Origin: Puffinus mauretanicus
Lineage: Eukaryota > Chordata > Aves > Procellariiformes > Procellariidae
DNA: 64,000 nucleotides
Direction of reading: 5' to 3'
Assembly (NCBI GenBank): GCA_023333565.1
Contig: JAJKFH010003762.1
Span: 3,596,001-3,660,000 of the forward strand
Each line of letters starts with the position of its first letter. The stretch's first letter is position 1. The translations under genes were made by a program, and so were the position numbers. The notes beneath the pieces were generated by a model. It saw nothing but the letters and a program-made list of their open reading frames with translations. It had not been told where the DNA came from and made no database searches. This document shows positions 1-13,071 of the stretch, piece after piece.

Positions 1-118
1 TATAATCATCAGAATCTGTGATCCACACAAAATCAAAATCAGAAGAAACACAAAAATACAATTTAATTGTAAGTATATATTCGCTGAAATTCTTGTGAAG
101 ACCAGACTTTGCTCTAAC
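1..118 (-). other. LRBA: LRBA intron, start of the last intron seen
   Basis: This is the donor side of the intron that follows the 119-270 exon. On the minus strand the donor reads CAAAG|GTTAGA. The next exon, expected to carry the last WD40 strand and the stop codon, is not in the window. Confidence 0.85.
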
Positions 119-270
119 CTTTGGTCATACGACAGGGCCATGGATCGGATTCCAGCATCACACCCTGGGTAAGCAAAAAGCTGCTTGAGGTCCCACATCT
201 GCCACACCATGACAACTCCATTGTCTCCTCCTGTAAGCAGATACTGTCCGTCTCGACTCAGTTGAATTGC
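119..270 (-). CDS. LRBA: LRBA WD40 exon (penultimate coding exon by family expectation)
   Basis: This 152-nt exon enters in phase 0 and leaves two bases (AG) for the next exon. It encodes fifty residues, starting AIQLSRDGQYLLTGGDNGVV, continuing with a WQMWDLKQLFAYPGCDAG core and ending SMALSYDQ plus a split arginine codon. The acceptor is a clean polypyrimidine tract (GATTCCCCCTTAG) and the donor is GTTAGA. The content is a WD40 blade: the GGDNGVVMVW stretch is the strand c/d signature, and the following piece begins the last blade. It joins in frame to the 7791-8005 exon (K-I-K then A-I-Q). The family continues with a short final exon carrying roughly thirty residues, which lies left of position 1. 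No stop codon occurs here, so the gene does not end in this window. Confidence 0.95.
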
Positions 271-1221
271 CTAAGGGGGAATCACATGGGTATTTGTCAG
301 ATAAATATGTATTGCTCTTATTCCCTCTCTTTTCCTTTCATAAAAAGTTTCATATTGACAGCTGAATGTCTAGGGAGACTTGATATTAATACAAGCTTTC
401 GGGAAGCAACATTATTGTTATGTTATTCTACCCAGCAATAGAATTAATGTTATTATGCACAAGTATCTAATACATTAGATGTCACTAGTTCGGTTTTACT
501 TCACCTGTGATTTATTCCATATTCCAAAGATCTAATATGAGGTCAGCTAAAGAAATTTACTCTTCTAATTAGCTAGATTTACAAGATCCAGCAGCACTGG
601 CATTAAAATATAGAACCTGACATTCCCCCAAGGGTCTTTAATACTAGCCTAGAAGAAGTTACTCTCCTTTTCTCTCTGGCAAAGGGCTGAATGATGGAGG
701 GAACTGAAATGTTATACAAATTACTAGAATTAATTTAGACCGGTGTTTTTGGATTCCTGCTCTGGATTAATACGATAATGATCCACCTCTCTTAATAGAG
801 GCTGTGCTTCCTTTCATCATCTATCCTGAAACTGCCTGTGACAAATTCAATGGTTTATACCCTGATTTTGCATGGATCATAGGGAATGATGGCAAATCAT
901 TTGAAATCTGTATTTGGGATCCAGATCATGGAGAAAGATCGGATATCATTGGTTTTCACAGTGATGACTTATTGAAACAGGAGTCTTCAATCTATTTCAA
1001 TGTTTCTTGTGTGCTGTTGGAAAAATCATGATACATACTGAGTACCTGGAAGAACAGCAACTTTCCTCAGTTACCTGATGACTATACCAGATGATACTAT
1101 CAGATATTAAGATGACTGGAAGCATGGGAAATATTTCTTAAAGAGAGATTTTGACAGTTTAAATAAGCCAAAATATGGTTTAAGAGAACTGAAATGGAAA
1201 TTTTATTAAAACAAGTGATAC

Positions 1222-1660
1222 CCTATGGGGTCAGACAGACCATGATCCATCTAGCCCAGTGTTGTATCACCAACAGTGGCAGCAGGAGATGCTGTGAGAC
1301 CGGCCACTCTACAGTCCCTTCCCCTCTGCTCCCCAGCACCCACAATCACTGGATCAGGAATATCAGAAAGTAAATCTCTGTCCATTCCCTTTAGTATCTA
1401 TTTATGGATGTGCCGCCCATGAATTTCCTTAATCTCTTTTTGAGTCTGATGATGCCTTCTGCGGGGGGGGAGGGGGAGGGAATTGGCAGAGGTTTATTAC
1501 AGTGCAAAATAGTTTTATCTGTTTTGAAGTGATCCTACTAGTTCCAACGAGTACCCCATAGGTCTCATATTGCAGGGTTTCCTGAGTAACAGTTCTGCAT
1601 TCACCTCATGCATTGCTTTCATCACTCTGTAGACCTTCAGCATTCCCCACCTCAGAAAAT
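1222..1660 (-). mobile_element. Old CR1-type LINE 3' fragment
   Basis: Read on the plus strand, 1222-1290 has the GACCATGATCCATCTAGCCC block with a following CAACAGTGGC block. These are the reverse complement of the 3' region of older sauropsid CR1 elements. Further along, the minus strand reads GGTCTACAGAGTGATGAAAG, which matches the CR1 segment just after the reverse transcriptase. A G-rich insertion (GGGGGGGGAGGGGGAGGG) interrupts it near 1461-1480. It is heavily diverged and 5'-truncated, as most CR1 copies are. The family call is from memory and the edges are approximate. Confidence 0.65.
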
Positions 1661-2039
1661 GTTGAATAAAACTAGTTCCCAACACCAACCTCTGGAAGAC
1701 CCCATTACTGACTCTTCTCACAGCAATACCAAGATCTTACACACCTTTTCAATACGGGTCTTAGCAATTACTACTACAGTAACCCTGAAGAGTACAAAAC
1801 TCCTTCTGAAAGGAAGACCCTGTCCTGCTGCTATGCAGGACTTAAGCAGTAGACAATACCAGGCCCTGATTTTATAGCCTCATCCTCCAACTATCTGGGA
1901 AAACTGAAGGGTGTGTATGGTTTTCTAAAAAAAAGAACAAAACTGAAAAGTTGAATTAATTCTGTCATGTGGAATGACATCAGCACAAGCTGCCAACGAG
2001 ATCAAGACCCTTAAAACTACAGTTTGGACCATTATTAAT

Positions 2040-2570
2040 AACTCCTGTAAGTCCAAACCTTTCCCTATACTCTCTCCTCCTGTTTCCAGATGCCTCGTCT
2101 CAGTTCTTTTTCTGACTTTTGCTCCTCAGCTTGACTTCTGTTTTTTCCCTTCTCTGCTCTCTATTACTTTTGTACACAATACTCGGCACAGCAGCAGCCT
2201 AGCATCCTTTTCATTTGAGCCCACAGAACAGTTGAGAAACAACTTTGCTAGTTGTTTGCTGGATGATTTGCTGTTATCACAAGGAAAATAAGGAACTTTG
2301 CTACTATAAGGACTATTATCTAGTATTAAACTCCTGATCCTACCTAATCCTTCACTCCATTGCCCCTACTTCCAATTCCTATTCTTCCTTTACTCCTTTC
2401 TGTCTTTTCTTATCTTCTCCCAGTCTCTGACAAGTTTCTACATTCCCATCTCTACTTCCCTGTTCCCGTCGCTCTTGCAAACATCTCTTTCATTCTGTCC
2501 TTGGTTCTGTCCTTGATTCTGCTCTTTCTCCTCTCTTTCCCATCAGTCCTTCCCCTTCCTTGTCCAGGAT
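2040..2570. repeat. Pyrimidine-rich low-complexity stretch
   Basis: The plus strand is dominated by C and T with TTCC, CTCC and TCTTT runs, densest at 2340-2570. This composition by itself creates a long plus-strand open frame rich in Leu, Pro and Ser. I see no element boundary. Confidence 0.6.
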
Positions 2571-4451
2571 CACCTCATCACATTTCTTGCCATGGCATTT
2601 TTGTGCACCTCACTGTAGGGGATGATCGGTTGCAGGGGAAAACTGCATCCCTGAGCTACCAATGTTCAGTACAGAATGTAGATGCTAAGCATGATCTACT
2701 GGATGCATTTAACCTGAGATTTGTGAATCAGCTAAATTTGGGCAGCTCTTCAACAAAATACATGTCCTTCACACCAGGACTAATTCGTGATAAATTTCAG
2801 CTTCCTGACCCAAGGCAGGGAGCCACAAAACTTTTCAACAGAACAATGTAAGAATGGAGGATATTCAGAGCAATGTTTAAATTCCAAACACACACGTTCT
2901 ACAAATAGATTGATCCACTGTAACTGAAACATTGTCACTGGAAGGCAAGGAAATTGCCTCAAGATGATAGTCTACAAGGAAAATTCCAGCTCAAAGATTT
3001 AAATTTAGGAAACAGTAGAAAGAATTGAAGACAGGATCTTGCAAGCATATCTCTCTGCTGAAGTCTGCAAGTATTTTGGCACTTGCAATCTCTGCTTCTA
3101 CAGTTTTTCAATATGCAAAACTTGTAACATAATGTGATTTAAATTCCTCAGGAAAAGGAATTTCTTGGGTTTGTTAATATACAGAATTTATAGTGCATGC
3201 ACCACAAAAATGAGAGAAACTAAAACACAAAAATGTTACATTCATGCAACATTAAAGTGTTTATACAGACTGCTGACAAGCCTAGAAACTAAAAGATACA
3301 GTGTACGTAAGATACTGCTTCATGAACAGCAATAATTGAAGTCAGACATATTGCACATCTGTATTTTTTGTATTGCTGTACTCTATTCCTATGATGCCAA
3401 ATATGTCCTTTAAGAATTATATGATGTGCAACACATTAAGATAGTTTCTATATTATATTATAAATTCTGAGTGTTTACTGCAACAACTCCCAACTAATCA
3501 CAATGAATCACATTGCTGAAATTTTATTTCACACAATAACTTTAAAATGAATGTAATTGAAATACAAATATATACTGTAAGAAAATATTATAACACTGAA
3601 AAAAATAGATGATAAACCTATTCCAGCTGTGTTTTGAATTAAGATGACAACACATACATGTAAATTTAGACACAATAAAGCAGAATATGTGGAGTTTTTT
3701 TCCAACCATATCTAAGCATGGAAAATTGAATACTAACCAAGGTTAGAGTTGAGTATTCTGAGCTGAAGCTTCTCCCCCCAAAAAACAAATGTTCCAACCA
3801 TAAATTGCTTCTGTGATTGTTTCTACCAGCCTACAAAAATATGCTAAGCACCTCCCAAAGCACAGCCCCAAGGAGCTTGAAAACTCATTTAGAGACCCTC
3901 TTAGAAAAGTATAGTAACTCAGTAAGAAAGGGGTAGAAAACAAAGGGAGATAAGACTGTGAAAATTATCTAGAACTTGCACGCACTGAGTGGATGATCAT
4001 GAGATCTAATATACCACCCACAATTATTAAAAAGATTATTCAGTAGAAGCAAAAATCAATATAGGGTGGTTTTCTTCTCTATAGCAATGGCAGTCTCCTA
4101 AGGGTATTTTCAAATTGCAATGAAGACCGTGACAAATAATTATTTGCTACACTTATAAAATTCAGCTGATGAAAATCCATTAACCTTATGGTCATGGTTC
4201 ACTTGAATTTTATACTTGAGGCTTTTACTGAAGAAATGCTATATTAAAAGGCAAATTAAAGCCATTAATCTTTAACTCTTCCACTACCTCCAAAATGCAG
4301 TGGGTTTTGTGATCTTTTGATTAAATAAAGTATAGGCTTTGAACCCTTACTAATACCTATACAATTTTACTAAGTCATTGGCCTGTCATGAAGACAAGAT
4401 GTTGATTTCTTTATTTTTATTGTTTATTAATAAATTTCTTAGCCACTTGCC

Positions 4452-4470
4452 TATATATATATATATATAT
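4452..4470. repeat. (TA)n microsatellite
   Basis: About nine to ten uninterrupted TA units. No function is implied. Confidence 0.9.
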
Positions 4471-5289
4471 GAATGAAGGAATGAGTGGAAGAAAAAGGTC
4501 ACCCTGTCAACATTTCAGTTTCATGACATGCCCTTCAAGATTTAACAAACGAAAGGATGCTTTTACTCTCAAGTACTCCAACTGGTATAGAAGACGACAT
4601 GAATCAATTTTACTGTTCTGCTTTTCCCCAGCGTAGTTTATCTACAATTCTGCTAGTATGAAACTGAAACAACTCTGCAACTAATCTTTCTCACAACATA
4701 CGCTTCAGATTCTCAAATAATCCCCAAAGCGCACAATTTCAGCAATGTTCTAAAAGGTGCATTTCTGACTTGTATTTCCTTGGAAAGTCTCAAAACTTTG
4801 CACAAATCCCTTTTAACATCTCAGATTTTTGAAAGGCAGTGCTTTGTAAAAAGGCAGAGCTGACACTGTGACAGCCCTGGCTTACAGCGGCAGGAGTCTT
4901 GTGGGCACTTCCACATTTCAAAACAGACTCAGGAAAGGAAAATAAATTGGTTCCTCTGGGTGAAACAGCATACAGTCTTTGTTTAGGGTAAAATAACTTT
5001 ACTTCTCAGAACAAGCAGACTATTTAGAGTTAAGTTATTCATTAAGATATCTAAACATTACTTGGTAGATGTATTGCGATATGCCTAAGCTCCACTGAGC
5101 AATACAGTATTTAAAACAGAAACAGGTGGAAGGCATTGATTAGACTTTGAATTTCCCCAGAGCATCTGAAATTCTTCTAGCAGTTTTCTAGCACAAGAAT
5201 ACAAGAAAAAATCAGAATGTTGTTCCAAACATCACTATTGAAAACTGCTAGTTTTGTCAATAACATTCTAAAGTACAGATCCATAATGG

Positions 5290-5391
5290 CATAGGAAAAC
5301 AGAAACTAGAATTGTACATTACAGATTCAACACTTATGACCATAGGAAAATATAAACTAGAATTTTACATTACAGGTTCAACACTTACGAC
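5290..5391. repeat. 51-bp imperfect tandem duplication
   Basis: Two adjacent 51-bp copies (5290-5340 and 5341-5391) both begin CATAGGAAAA. They differ at five positions by my count, about 90% identity. This looks like a local duplication of moderate age inside the intron. Confidence 0.9.
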
Positions 5392-6668
5392 CTTTTCCTT
5401 CCCTTTTCTATCCTCCTCGAGCAAAAACCAACAAAAAGTGTTTGTCAGCACAGCCCATGGGTAGGTACTATTCATTTTAAATGCCCCTACTTTAATCATG
5501 CAGTTGCCACTTGCCTTCTAACATGATATAGTGCAGAAGCACTGGGAAAGACGCTGTAGATTGTTTAAGCGTAAAGCCCAACTGGGACCACTGGGAGAGA
5601 AAGAAAACAAAACAAAACAAAATAAAACCCAAACCCCTGTACACATGTAATTCTGGCCCACAGAGAGCGGAACTTCCATTGCCTCTAGCAACATTCCTAA
5701 AGCTGTGGGTACTGACTGAAACACTACAGAAATTGTTTTAGCCGGCAAGGGATTTCTAGATATTTTACAGATTTGCTGGCCTAGCTGACAACATAATCAC
5801 AACTGAAAGTGACAGATTATCAACATTATTATTGTAAAAAGAGAGAACACTGTGATATGTACTTGCTTTATGGAAAGAACTGGGATGAAAGGTAGGCTGA
5901 AAATCTCAAAAGCATTTGTACAAGGACAGCCAAAGGTGCAATTTCAGAGAATTGAAGAAAGATTAAAAATTGAAGCAAGAACCTACATTAATTTGGAAAA
6001 ATGGCTTGGGACAGAAATATACACATTCCTACTTCATTTCCCGAGCCTCAAATCCACACTTGTGGCTGCCATAGCATCCAATGTTCGAATGCGCTCTCGC
6101 CCCTGCAGACAGCACTCTCACTGCAGAAAAGAGAGTTATTTCTGCATATTCCACCACCAATGTATCTGACATTTTGAAAACATAGGGATGCTAGACTAAC
6201 AGATTATAGTACATGACAGAGTTTTAGAAGGTTTTAAGTGGAATACACTGAACTACACTGGAGACTTCTGTGGTAATGGAGCATTCACTGTTCAATATAA
6301 GTTATAAAATGGAAATAATGAAGATCAAAATTCTTTCAAATATATTGACATATTCTTCCATCTTAAGAACTAATATGAATAGAGTCAAGAGAAGAACAGG
6401 TGCAAATTTAAAAATGCTCACAATTTTGCTCAACATCTGAAAGAATTTCAATAATTCTGTAAAACAAACATGAGGGTGAAGAGGTATTTTCTTCTTGAAA
6501 CATCTAATCCAAATAAAGGAAAAACTTTTGAGTTTTCAACTCAAGAGAACATTGGAAATCCCAGCAGCTGGGCTCTTCCATCAGATTATGAAAGTCAGCT
6601 TGGAGGTATAATACTGCCATACGCTTACAACAACAAAAGTCTCCTCTTGCTGATGTTAAATAGTTAAA

Positions 6669-6885
6669 TAGTTTTATATAGGAAACGCTTCTTTACTGTG
6701 AGGATGACCGAGCACTGGCAAAGGTTGTCCAGAGAGGCTGTAGAATTTCCATCCTTGGAGATATTCAAAAGCCGTCTGGACATGGTCCTGGGCAACTGGC
6801 TCTAGATGGCCCTGCTTGAGCAGAGGGACGGGACCAGATGATCTTCAGAGGTCTCTTCCAAGCTCAACCATTATGTGATTCTGTG
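6669..6885 (+). mobile_element. CR1 LINE 3' end
   Basis: The sequence from about 6690 follows the canonical avian CR1 3' terminus: TTCTTTACTGTGAGGATGAC, then a CACTGGCAAAGGTTGTCCAG block, GAGATATTCAAAAGCCGTCT, GACATGGTCCTGGGCAAC, and finally TTCCAAGCTCAACCATTATG with the ATTCTG tail. It is 5'-truncated and diverged. It lies on the opposite strand from LRBA. This element is a main reason for calling the genome avian. Confidence 0.9.
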
Positions 6886-7790
6886 CCCTTCAGACCATGA
6901 CTACTAGCATAGAGACCATAACTTCAGATAATTCAAGTAGCCTGAATGCTGACCCAGCAATGTGATCTTGCTTCTTGTCTCTGCTGCATTCTGTAACTTT
7001 CTACTAGAATTGGTAATGCTTGCTTATTTTTTTCCCTTCCCTTTCCTTTCTTTCTCATTCAAGGAAAAAGTGGGAATATTTTTAATTCAAGGAAAGTATT
7101 CTTTTGACATTTCTGCTCACAGCAGTATAGCTGGCAGGTTCTGCTCTGCTTCATAGGTACTATTTCATAGGAACGGTCAAAAGACCTTCATTTTGTATTA
7201 TCAAATAATTTCCATAAAACTATAAGCTTAAAATGCCTCCTGCATAGTTTTGGACTTGCTCCACGTCTCTTGCAGCTAAAGGTGTGGAACCTAGCTGCCT
7301 GCTCACCAAATGCCAAAGGGCTAAAGAGTTGAAATATAGACATATGCCTATAAACTTCCTGAAGCTCACCATAACAGGTGCTATTTCAAGCTAAGATGAA
7401 GGAATGTAGACAGAGATGCCAAAAAAGGGAAAGCCAACATCCAAAACAGCATGTCTAATGACCTCCTGCCTTCAGACTCAAAAGTAAAGAAGTAGCCCGG
7501 CTTCTCCTGGTCAACAATTAGTAATATTTGTATTCTTCAGTTCAAGGAAATGCTTACAGGATATTCCTTACTATATGAACAGAATTATTTTAGAATTAAA
7601 AACAGTACTATGGTACTATGGAGTACGTGGTCCCCTGAACTACAATTTTTTCAGAATGCTGCTATTATAGTCTAGTACCATACATTTCTATGGTCTGGCT
7701 ATAGAAAGAGTCTCCACACAACTCCAACATTGATAGCTTTTCCTGATACCGGAACCAACATTCCTTAGCACCACATTTGAGTACACTCAC

Positions 7791-8005
7791 CTTTATCTTG
7801 TCATCTGTTTCCATAGTGGCTTGAAGTCTCCCATTCACACTGAACACACAGAAGAGGCCGTTTTCATAATATATGACACAGTGGCCTTCTCTTGAAGCTT
7901 GAATAAGTTTTGGTCTCAGGCAGTTTTCAGGACCTTCTAATGTTTCAGGACCTTCTAATGTCCTCAGTAGATCTCCATTCATAGAATGTATGAGACATGG
8001 TCCTT
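7791..8005 (-). CDS. LRBA: LRBA WD40 exon carrying an 18-bp duplication
   Basis: This 215-nt exon takes one base from the upstream exon (K-E-G across the junction) and ends in phase 0. It encodes GPCLIHSMNGDLLRTLEGPE, then a second TLEGPE, then NCLRPKLIQASREGHCVIYY and on to a METDDKIK end. The acceptor is TTTCATTAG and the donor is AAAG|GTGAGT, a strong consensus. It finishes one propeller blade (GPCLIHSMNGD is the d strand) and starts the next (GHCVIYYENGLFCVFSVNG). The odd point is a perfect 18-bp tandem repeat at 7926-7943 and 7944-7961. As I remember LRBA, the family has this hexapeptide once, so without the second copy the exon would be 197 nt. The frame is kept, so the gene is probably functional, with a six-residue longer interblade loop. 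Confidence 0.95.
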
Positions 8006-9202
8006 CTAATGAAACAGAATGAAATCTCTAGTTATTGATTTACATGCTCATTTAAAGACATCATATATCAAATAATAAGTAATGACTTCTACTTAGGTAA
8101 TCACTATTATAATACATTATAATGATTTTTGCCATGTTTAAATGGATAGCCTATGACTTTAAGGGTGCCTGAGAGTACAATGAACAGCTTATCCCTTAAA
8201 AGCTTTGTATTAAGGTATTTTAGAGCCCTATCAAAATTAGTTAGAGACCTAACAGATTTTCTTTTGTGGATTTTCTTTTAAAACTAGTAGTAGTTAATTT
8301 TGAGAGCACAAAAATAAACGTACTGAATCCTAAAATGAGATTTTCAAAATACGAAGAAACACAGAGGTAAGTGTAATGAATTTACATACATAGGTACTCT
8401 AAAAATGTGTATTCTCACATTAAGATTTTAACCCATACATGATCCACTAAATATTTGCTTTTTAATATATTTGGACAAATATCTGATCTGCATGTAAGCC
8501 ACAAGTGTTCACATGCGTAAAACAGAAACACACACGTGCATATGGTGAGTACACCCAAATTTGAAAAAGTGTCTCTTTGAAAAAGTGTCTCTTACTTTGG
8601 AAACACTAAAGCAGAAAGATCCTAATTCTAAGAAATTTCCAGTTTAAAAATAAGTGTGGACCAGCAAATAGGAAAATGATAAAAAATATCCATGGAATCA
8701 ACATAATTCTTTACAATTTGCCTGCCAAAAGCAGGTCTTTGAGAACACAAATTGGGCATATTACAGGCTTTGTAGCTAAGCTCAAAGAGCCTGAACAGAA
8801 TTACTACAAATTTTAGCTGGTAGTTTATATATACCCTTCATCAAACAAACAAGACAGCACATTCTCTTTCTCCTGAAACTGATTTTTGCTTCCCTTTCTG
8901 AGAAGTTATCCATAACAAACATTCTTCACCATCCTGGCAGTCAAGAGCTGCATCCAACAGTATGCTATATGCAATTACACTGGGTAAACAAACAAAAAGA
9001 AATAGTAATCAGTAGGCTATAATAGGGAAACTGATGTGGTTGCTTCTTGTAAATGTCTGAATAATCCTCAGTTTTAACATGTTTAAAAAGAGGTTTCAAA
9101 TTCCACAGCAACTAAAAAAAGGTTAGAAATAAAACCACCATAAAGTTAATAAATTCTGCCACCTGAGACTATATTCCTTTTTGCATTAGGATGCTACCTT
9201 AC
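8006..9202 (-). other. LRBA: LRBA intron, 1.2 kb
   Basis: Short AT-rich intron. Apart from the 16-bp tandem duplication at 8561-8592 I see nothing in it. Confidence 0.85.
8561..8592. repeat. 16-bp exact tandem duplication
   Basis: TTGAAAAAGTGTCTCT occurs twice in a row (8561-8576 and 8577-8592). Confidence 0.9.
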
Positions 9203-9304
9203 CTTTTGAACCACTTATTACCAGGCCAAGTTCAGCACAAATGGTAGCACAGGTGATCTCATAGTCATGTCCTGTCAAAATAGCTCGAGGAGTTGCAAAA
9301 TCAC
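9203..9304 (-). CDS. LRBA: LRBA WD40 exon
   Basis: This 102-nt exon is phase 1 on both sides. It encodes [20 protein letters not shown] and then [13 protein letters not shown], with the flanking glycine and glutamate codons split across junctions. The [10 protein letters not shown] segment is the conserved GH dipeptide start of a WD40 blade, and LGLVISGSK is the b/c strand pair. The acceptor is TTGAAG|GT and the donor AAAAG|GTAAGG. The purine just before the acceptor AG (GAAG) makes the acceptor weaker than its neighbours. The frame joins to NPRG upstream and KEGPC downstream. The first few residues after the acceptor belong to a loop that I recall as variable in the family. Confidence 0.95.
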
Positions 9305-12300
9305 CTTCAATGAAAAAACAATAAAAGCAATCCTTTGTTACAATCTATTTCTAAAATCTCTGCTTTCAATCACTGAAGTGTCTTCAGTTTCCTTGCTCTT
9401 TGAGTTCATGTTCCCTACAAATCATTTCTATCTACTGTTTGCATATGGTTGTTCTGTACTCATATCTACATAGTACAGCAGCAGTATACTATAGGAATTC
9501 AGCCTGCACATTTACTAACGCACATTAATATAAGTCAGGTGTGTAGTAAAAACAAACAGAAGTCGGAGCACACAGATTTGCATTTTCCCTCTCTATTTTG
9601 TTTTTGTGGAGGAAGAGATAGTCAATTACTACCTTTTCCTATAACAGGCATAAGTAAACACAAGTGTCTCTATGACAGATACTAAGAGGAGACACCTATA
9701 GTGCTCAAAGATGAAGTAAAACATCCACTGACTGATTTTATTTTAATCTAGTAACAGCACTGAAACCTCAGCCTGATACCTAGTTCCTTGTAAGAATGTG
9801 GAGCTTGGAACATAATCAGTATGAATTTCAGATAAGTCTGCAAAATCAAAACACCCAACCCAACATTAATTACCGCTGCTCTTATTAGACATTTCCCTGC
9901 AACAAGAACAAATAAAACTGTATTTTTCTGAGATTCTCTTTGTAATCAAACATATATGGATACCATAAAGAAAAAGAAATTGTACAACTGGCACATTGAA
10001 AGAAAAAAAAAAAATTATTCTCCAGGTCAAGACGCAGAAAGCAAATAAAGCTCTTTAAATAGTTTTATAACTTCACTCACAGGTCATTCACTGGATCACC
10101 CTCTTCAAGAGTGCTAGCATTTCATGGAAATCACAATGTTGTTTTTGTATTACCATATAATTAGTTGATTCATAGCATTTTACGAAGCATTTAAACTCTA
10201 AAGAATGTATCTTGGGCAATGTTATCATGTAGTTTCAAAAAGGATTAGACAAGTTTTTAAGCAGCAGGGATAATTTCCCTTCACAGTACATGCTGATATG
10301 CGAGATACCAACAGGGCAGTAAAGCAGTGGTAAAATCAGACTTTTTTTACTTCCAAAACAGGAGATGGTTTTGCAAAGAGACAGAGTAATAATAGGGCCA
10401 ACTGTCTCCATTGGTTACTAAGGTAGCAACATCCAAATATATATTTGGGGTTGTAACTTTTCAAAAGATAAAAACAGCATAATGCCATTAGTTTGTCTAT
10501 GTAGAGTCTTAACAGTACTAGCAATACTGGTACTGGGTCTTATTAGAAATTATGCAAATATATTAAAACAGGTAGCTACCCAGACCTCACGTGTACAGCG
10601 AGAGACTTCTGTGGAAAGGAAGTGTAGATCTGGGCTTGCATAAATAAAAGCTTAGCTTACTCTCAATATTTTATATTTTTACTCAGACCATATGCAACAC
10701 CTCCCAGAGTGTCCGTGTAGCTGCCACATTCAAATGGCTTTTTAGAATAGGTCATAATCTATGACAAAGTACCAAATCAAGGATTTTGACCTTTCAAAAT
10801 TTGATTTATTCTGCAGTGACTGTTATAATCTATAATTTATATGCACAATACAAAATCTTGAAAAGTAAATAAATCTGTTTCTTCTTAGATATATACTTAT
10901 ACGCTAAATATATCTCTGTGTGTATAAACACACACACACGTTATCAGCATTTTAAATCTGAAAATGCTTTGGAGCAACTTGCTGAATTGTCCCTAATCTC
11001 TAATAAATAATCATTAAAAGCTATTGCTTTTGTTTCATATAATGTTTGGCAAAACACACTCAAACCCAGGAAGTATGGCAGACAGTTCAGAAGCAAAGGA
11101 AAAACTCCCAACAAATTAGAAGCATAAGGGTAGACTTAATGACGTCTAGGTACTTCTCTGGTGGCTGATCCTATGAACGCTCACAAACCTTTTAGAGAAA
11201 ATCTGCTCTATTGAACTTCCCTCACCTAAACATGGGGCAGGCACCTTAGAAGATTCATAAATGAACATTGTGTAGACAAGCCACAAATTTGCAGTTTTAG
11301 GGGAAAGTGTAACAGCAACCATAAGTGTCTTATATCCAGTAACAATTTAATTTTGTTGACACAATTCTTTCTCCCCGTTGTCCCCAAGCCATAGAAGAGG
11401 AGGCAGCTTTGTGCGTTTAAAGCTCTTGTTAGTTTGTTTTCTTTTAAATGAGCTGCCTACGTTAGCAGAATTCTAGAATTCTGGTTTTATTGCTTTATTT
11501 TGCTTTCTTTTGCTTTTAAAAATTGCATTTAACACATACTTGCACAGATCAGCAAGGAATTAATCTAATTATATACTACACATGTTAGTGAAACTTTTGA
11601 AATCAGTGAAGTTTTAAATGTACAACGTTGTACTGGAGGTAATGAATATAAGATGTTGGAGTTAGAAGGACTTAGAAGAAGCAATGAATTATTAGGAGGT
11701 GCAGATAAACAAAATCCTTATAGTAAACTTATTGCTTACAGCAACTACATTACTCTACTTTACGCAAGTTAGGCTGTCAAGACCTATATACATAAAATGT
11801 AGGAGATAAGACTCTTAAAACAAGAAGTAGAAACTGAGCATATATATTTATCACAGTCCACAGAAAAGTAAAATTACGTAAGCAATGCTCACAGTCTTTT
11901 TAGAATTTGGATGTGACTTCAAACATAATAGAGTATAAATCTACAGGTAGCAGGATCAGTGTTTCATAAATTATATCAACTGCTTACTAAATTAGATTTG
12001 TTCTAAAGAAACACTTTAATGCAGAAGAGAAATAGAAGAAATCTGAATAGTATCTTTAAAGAAATTAGGACTTGAATAAATACTGTAAAAGAGGAGTCCT
12101 GTGAAAAGTCAGGCTGACTCCTTTGATAAGAATGTCAAGTATTTAGGGGTTTCCAAGCCTCTGATTTTCCAAATAATGGGGTCAACTTAAAAGCTGGTCG
12201 TAGAGCAGAACAGATTTCTTTAAAAGCTTTTAAACTGTTACTGCTTCAGAAGATTGTCATGGTTTTCAATAATGCAAAGAGAAAATTTTATTTTGTTGCT

Positions 12301-13071
12301 GGTTTAAGGGGCACCACTTCAAACTTTTCTAAATTGTTTTAGGGGAACAGGCTTGCAGACCTTTTGAAAAGCTGGGGAAGTGACTTCAAAGGGAAAAGAG
12401 TCTTTGTCCGCTAAGCAGGTTTACGACCACTGATGCAAACCCTAACTAAGGATTGAAAAGAATACTCAGTGCATCTTTATGGAGATCCTTAAGGAAGATG
12501 AACAAGTCAAATGAGATTAAAGATAGTTCAAATCCTAGCACTAATAACCAAGACACAACAGTTTTACAGATGTGCTTTTCTCTGCATAGTATATAATAAT
12601 ATCCTTAGTCTATACCATTGCTGGATTGCTACTTGAAGTTGAATGCTGTAAGAATCTTAATGCCACGTTCACATCGCAACAAATGTCGCCAATGATTTAT
12701 GTAAGTCACAGGAGATATACATAAAGTTATTTTCCAGTAATGGACAGAATACTTTACCTTTACAGTAACCATTCAAATTATTTCAAAAGAACTCTCCTAC
12801 ATTCCAATAAATAATTTCTGCAAAGCTGTTTTCCAATAGAAAATAGCACAAAATATCACTCTTCCTTAAGTGACTAAAGTACATTTTAAATCATAAAATT
12901 CAAGCTTCAGAAGATAAAAGAAGAGCACATGATATCATGTCAGCTTATGGCGATATTTCAGTGAAAAAATGTTAAGCGTTTGGAAACTACGTTTAAAAAG
13001 GAACAGCGGGATTATGGCAAAGTCAAAACTTTCTTCTAGCTTAATGACATCCAGAAGAAGATACGCCTTAC

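Larger units (their letters stand above)
271..7790 (-). other. LRBA: LRBA intron, 7.5 kb, with two CR1 remnants
   Basis: This noncoding interval holds an old CR1 fragment on the minus strand (about 1222-1660), a pyrimidine-rich stretch (2040-2570), a TA microsatellite (4452-4470), a 51-bp tandem duplication (5290-5391), an A-rich AAAAC run near 5600-5632 and a CR1 3' end on the plus strand (about 6669-6885). Open frames in it, including a 163-codon frame at 2360-2851, have no splice or family support. Confidence 0.85.

Noticed and set aside
804..1031. 75-codon plus-strand frame with a protein-like composition
   Set aside because: No acceptor or donor at sensible places and no homology recognised.
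2360..2851. 163-codon plus-strand open frame, the longest in the window
   Set aside because: Its first half is created by a pyrimidine-rich tract (Leu/Pro/Ser-rich translation). There is no splice context, homology or second exon, and chance frames of 100 codons or more are expected several times in 64 kb at this base composition.
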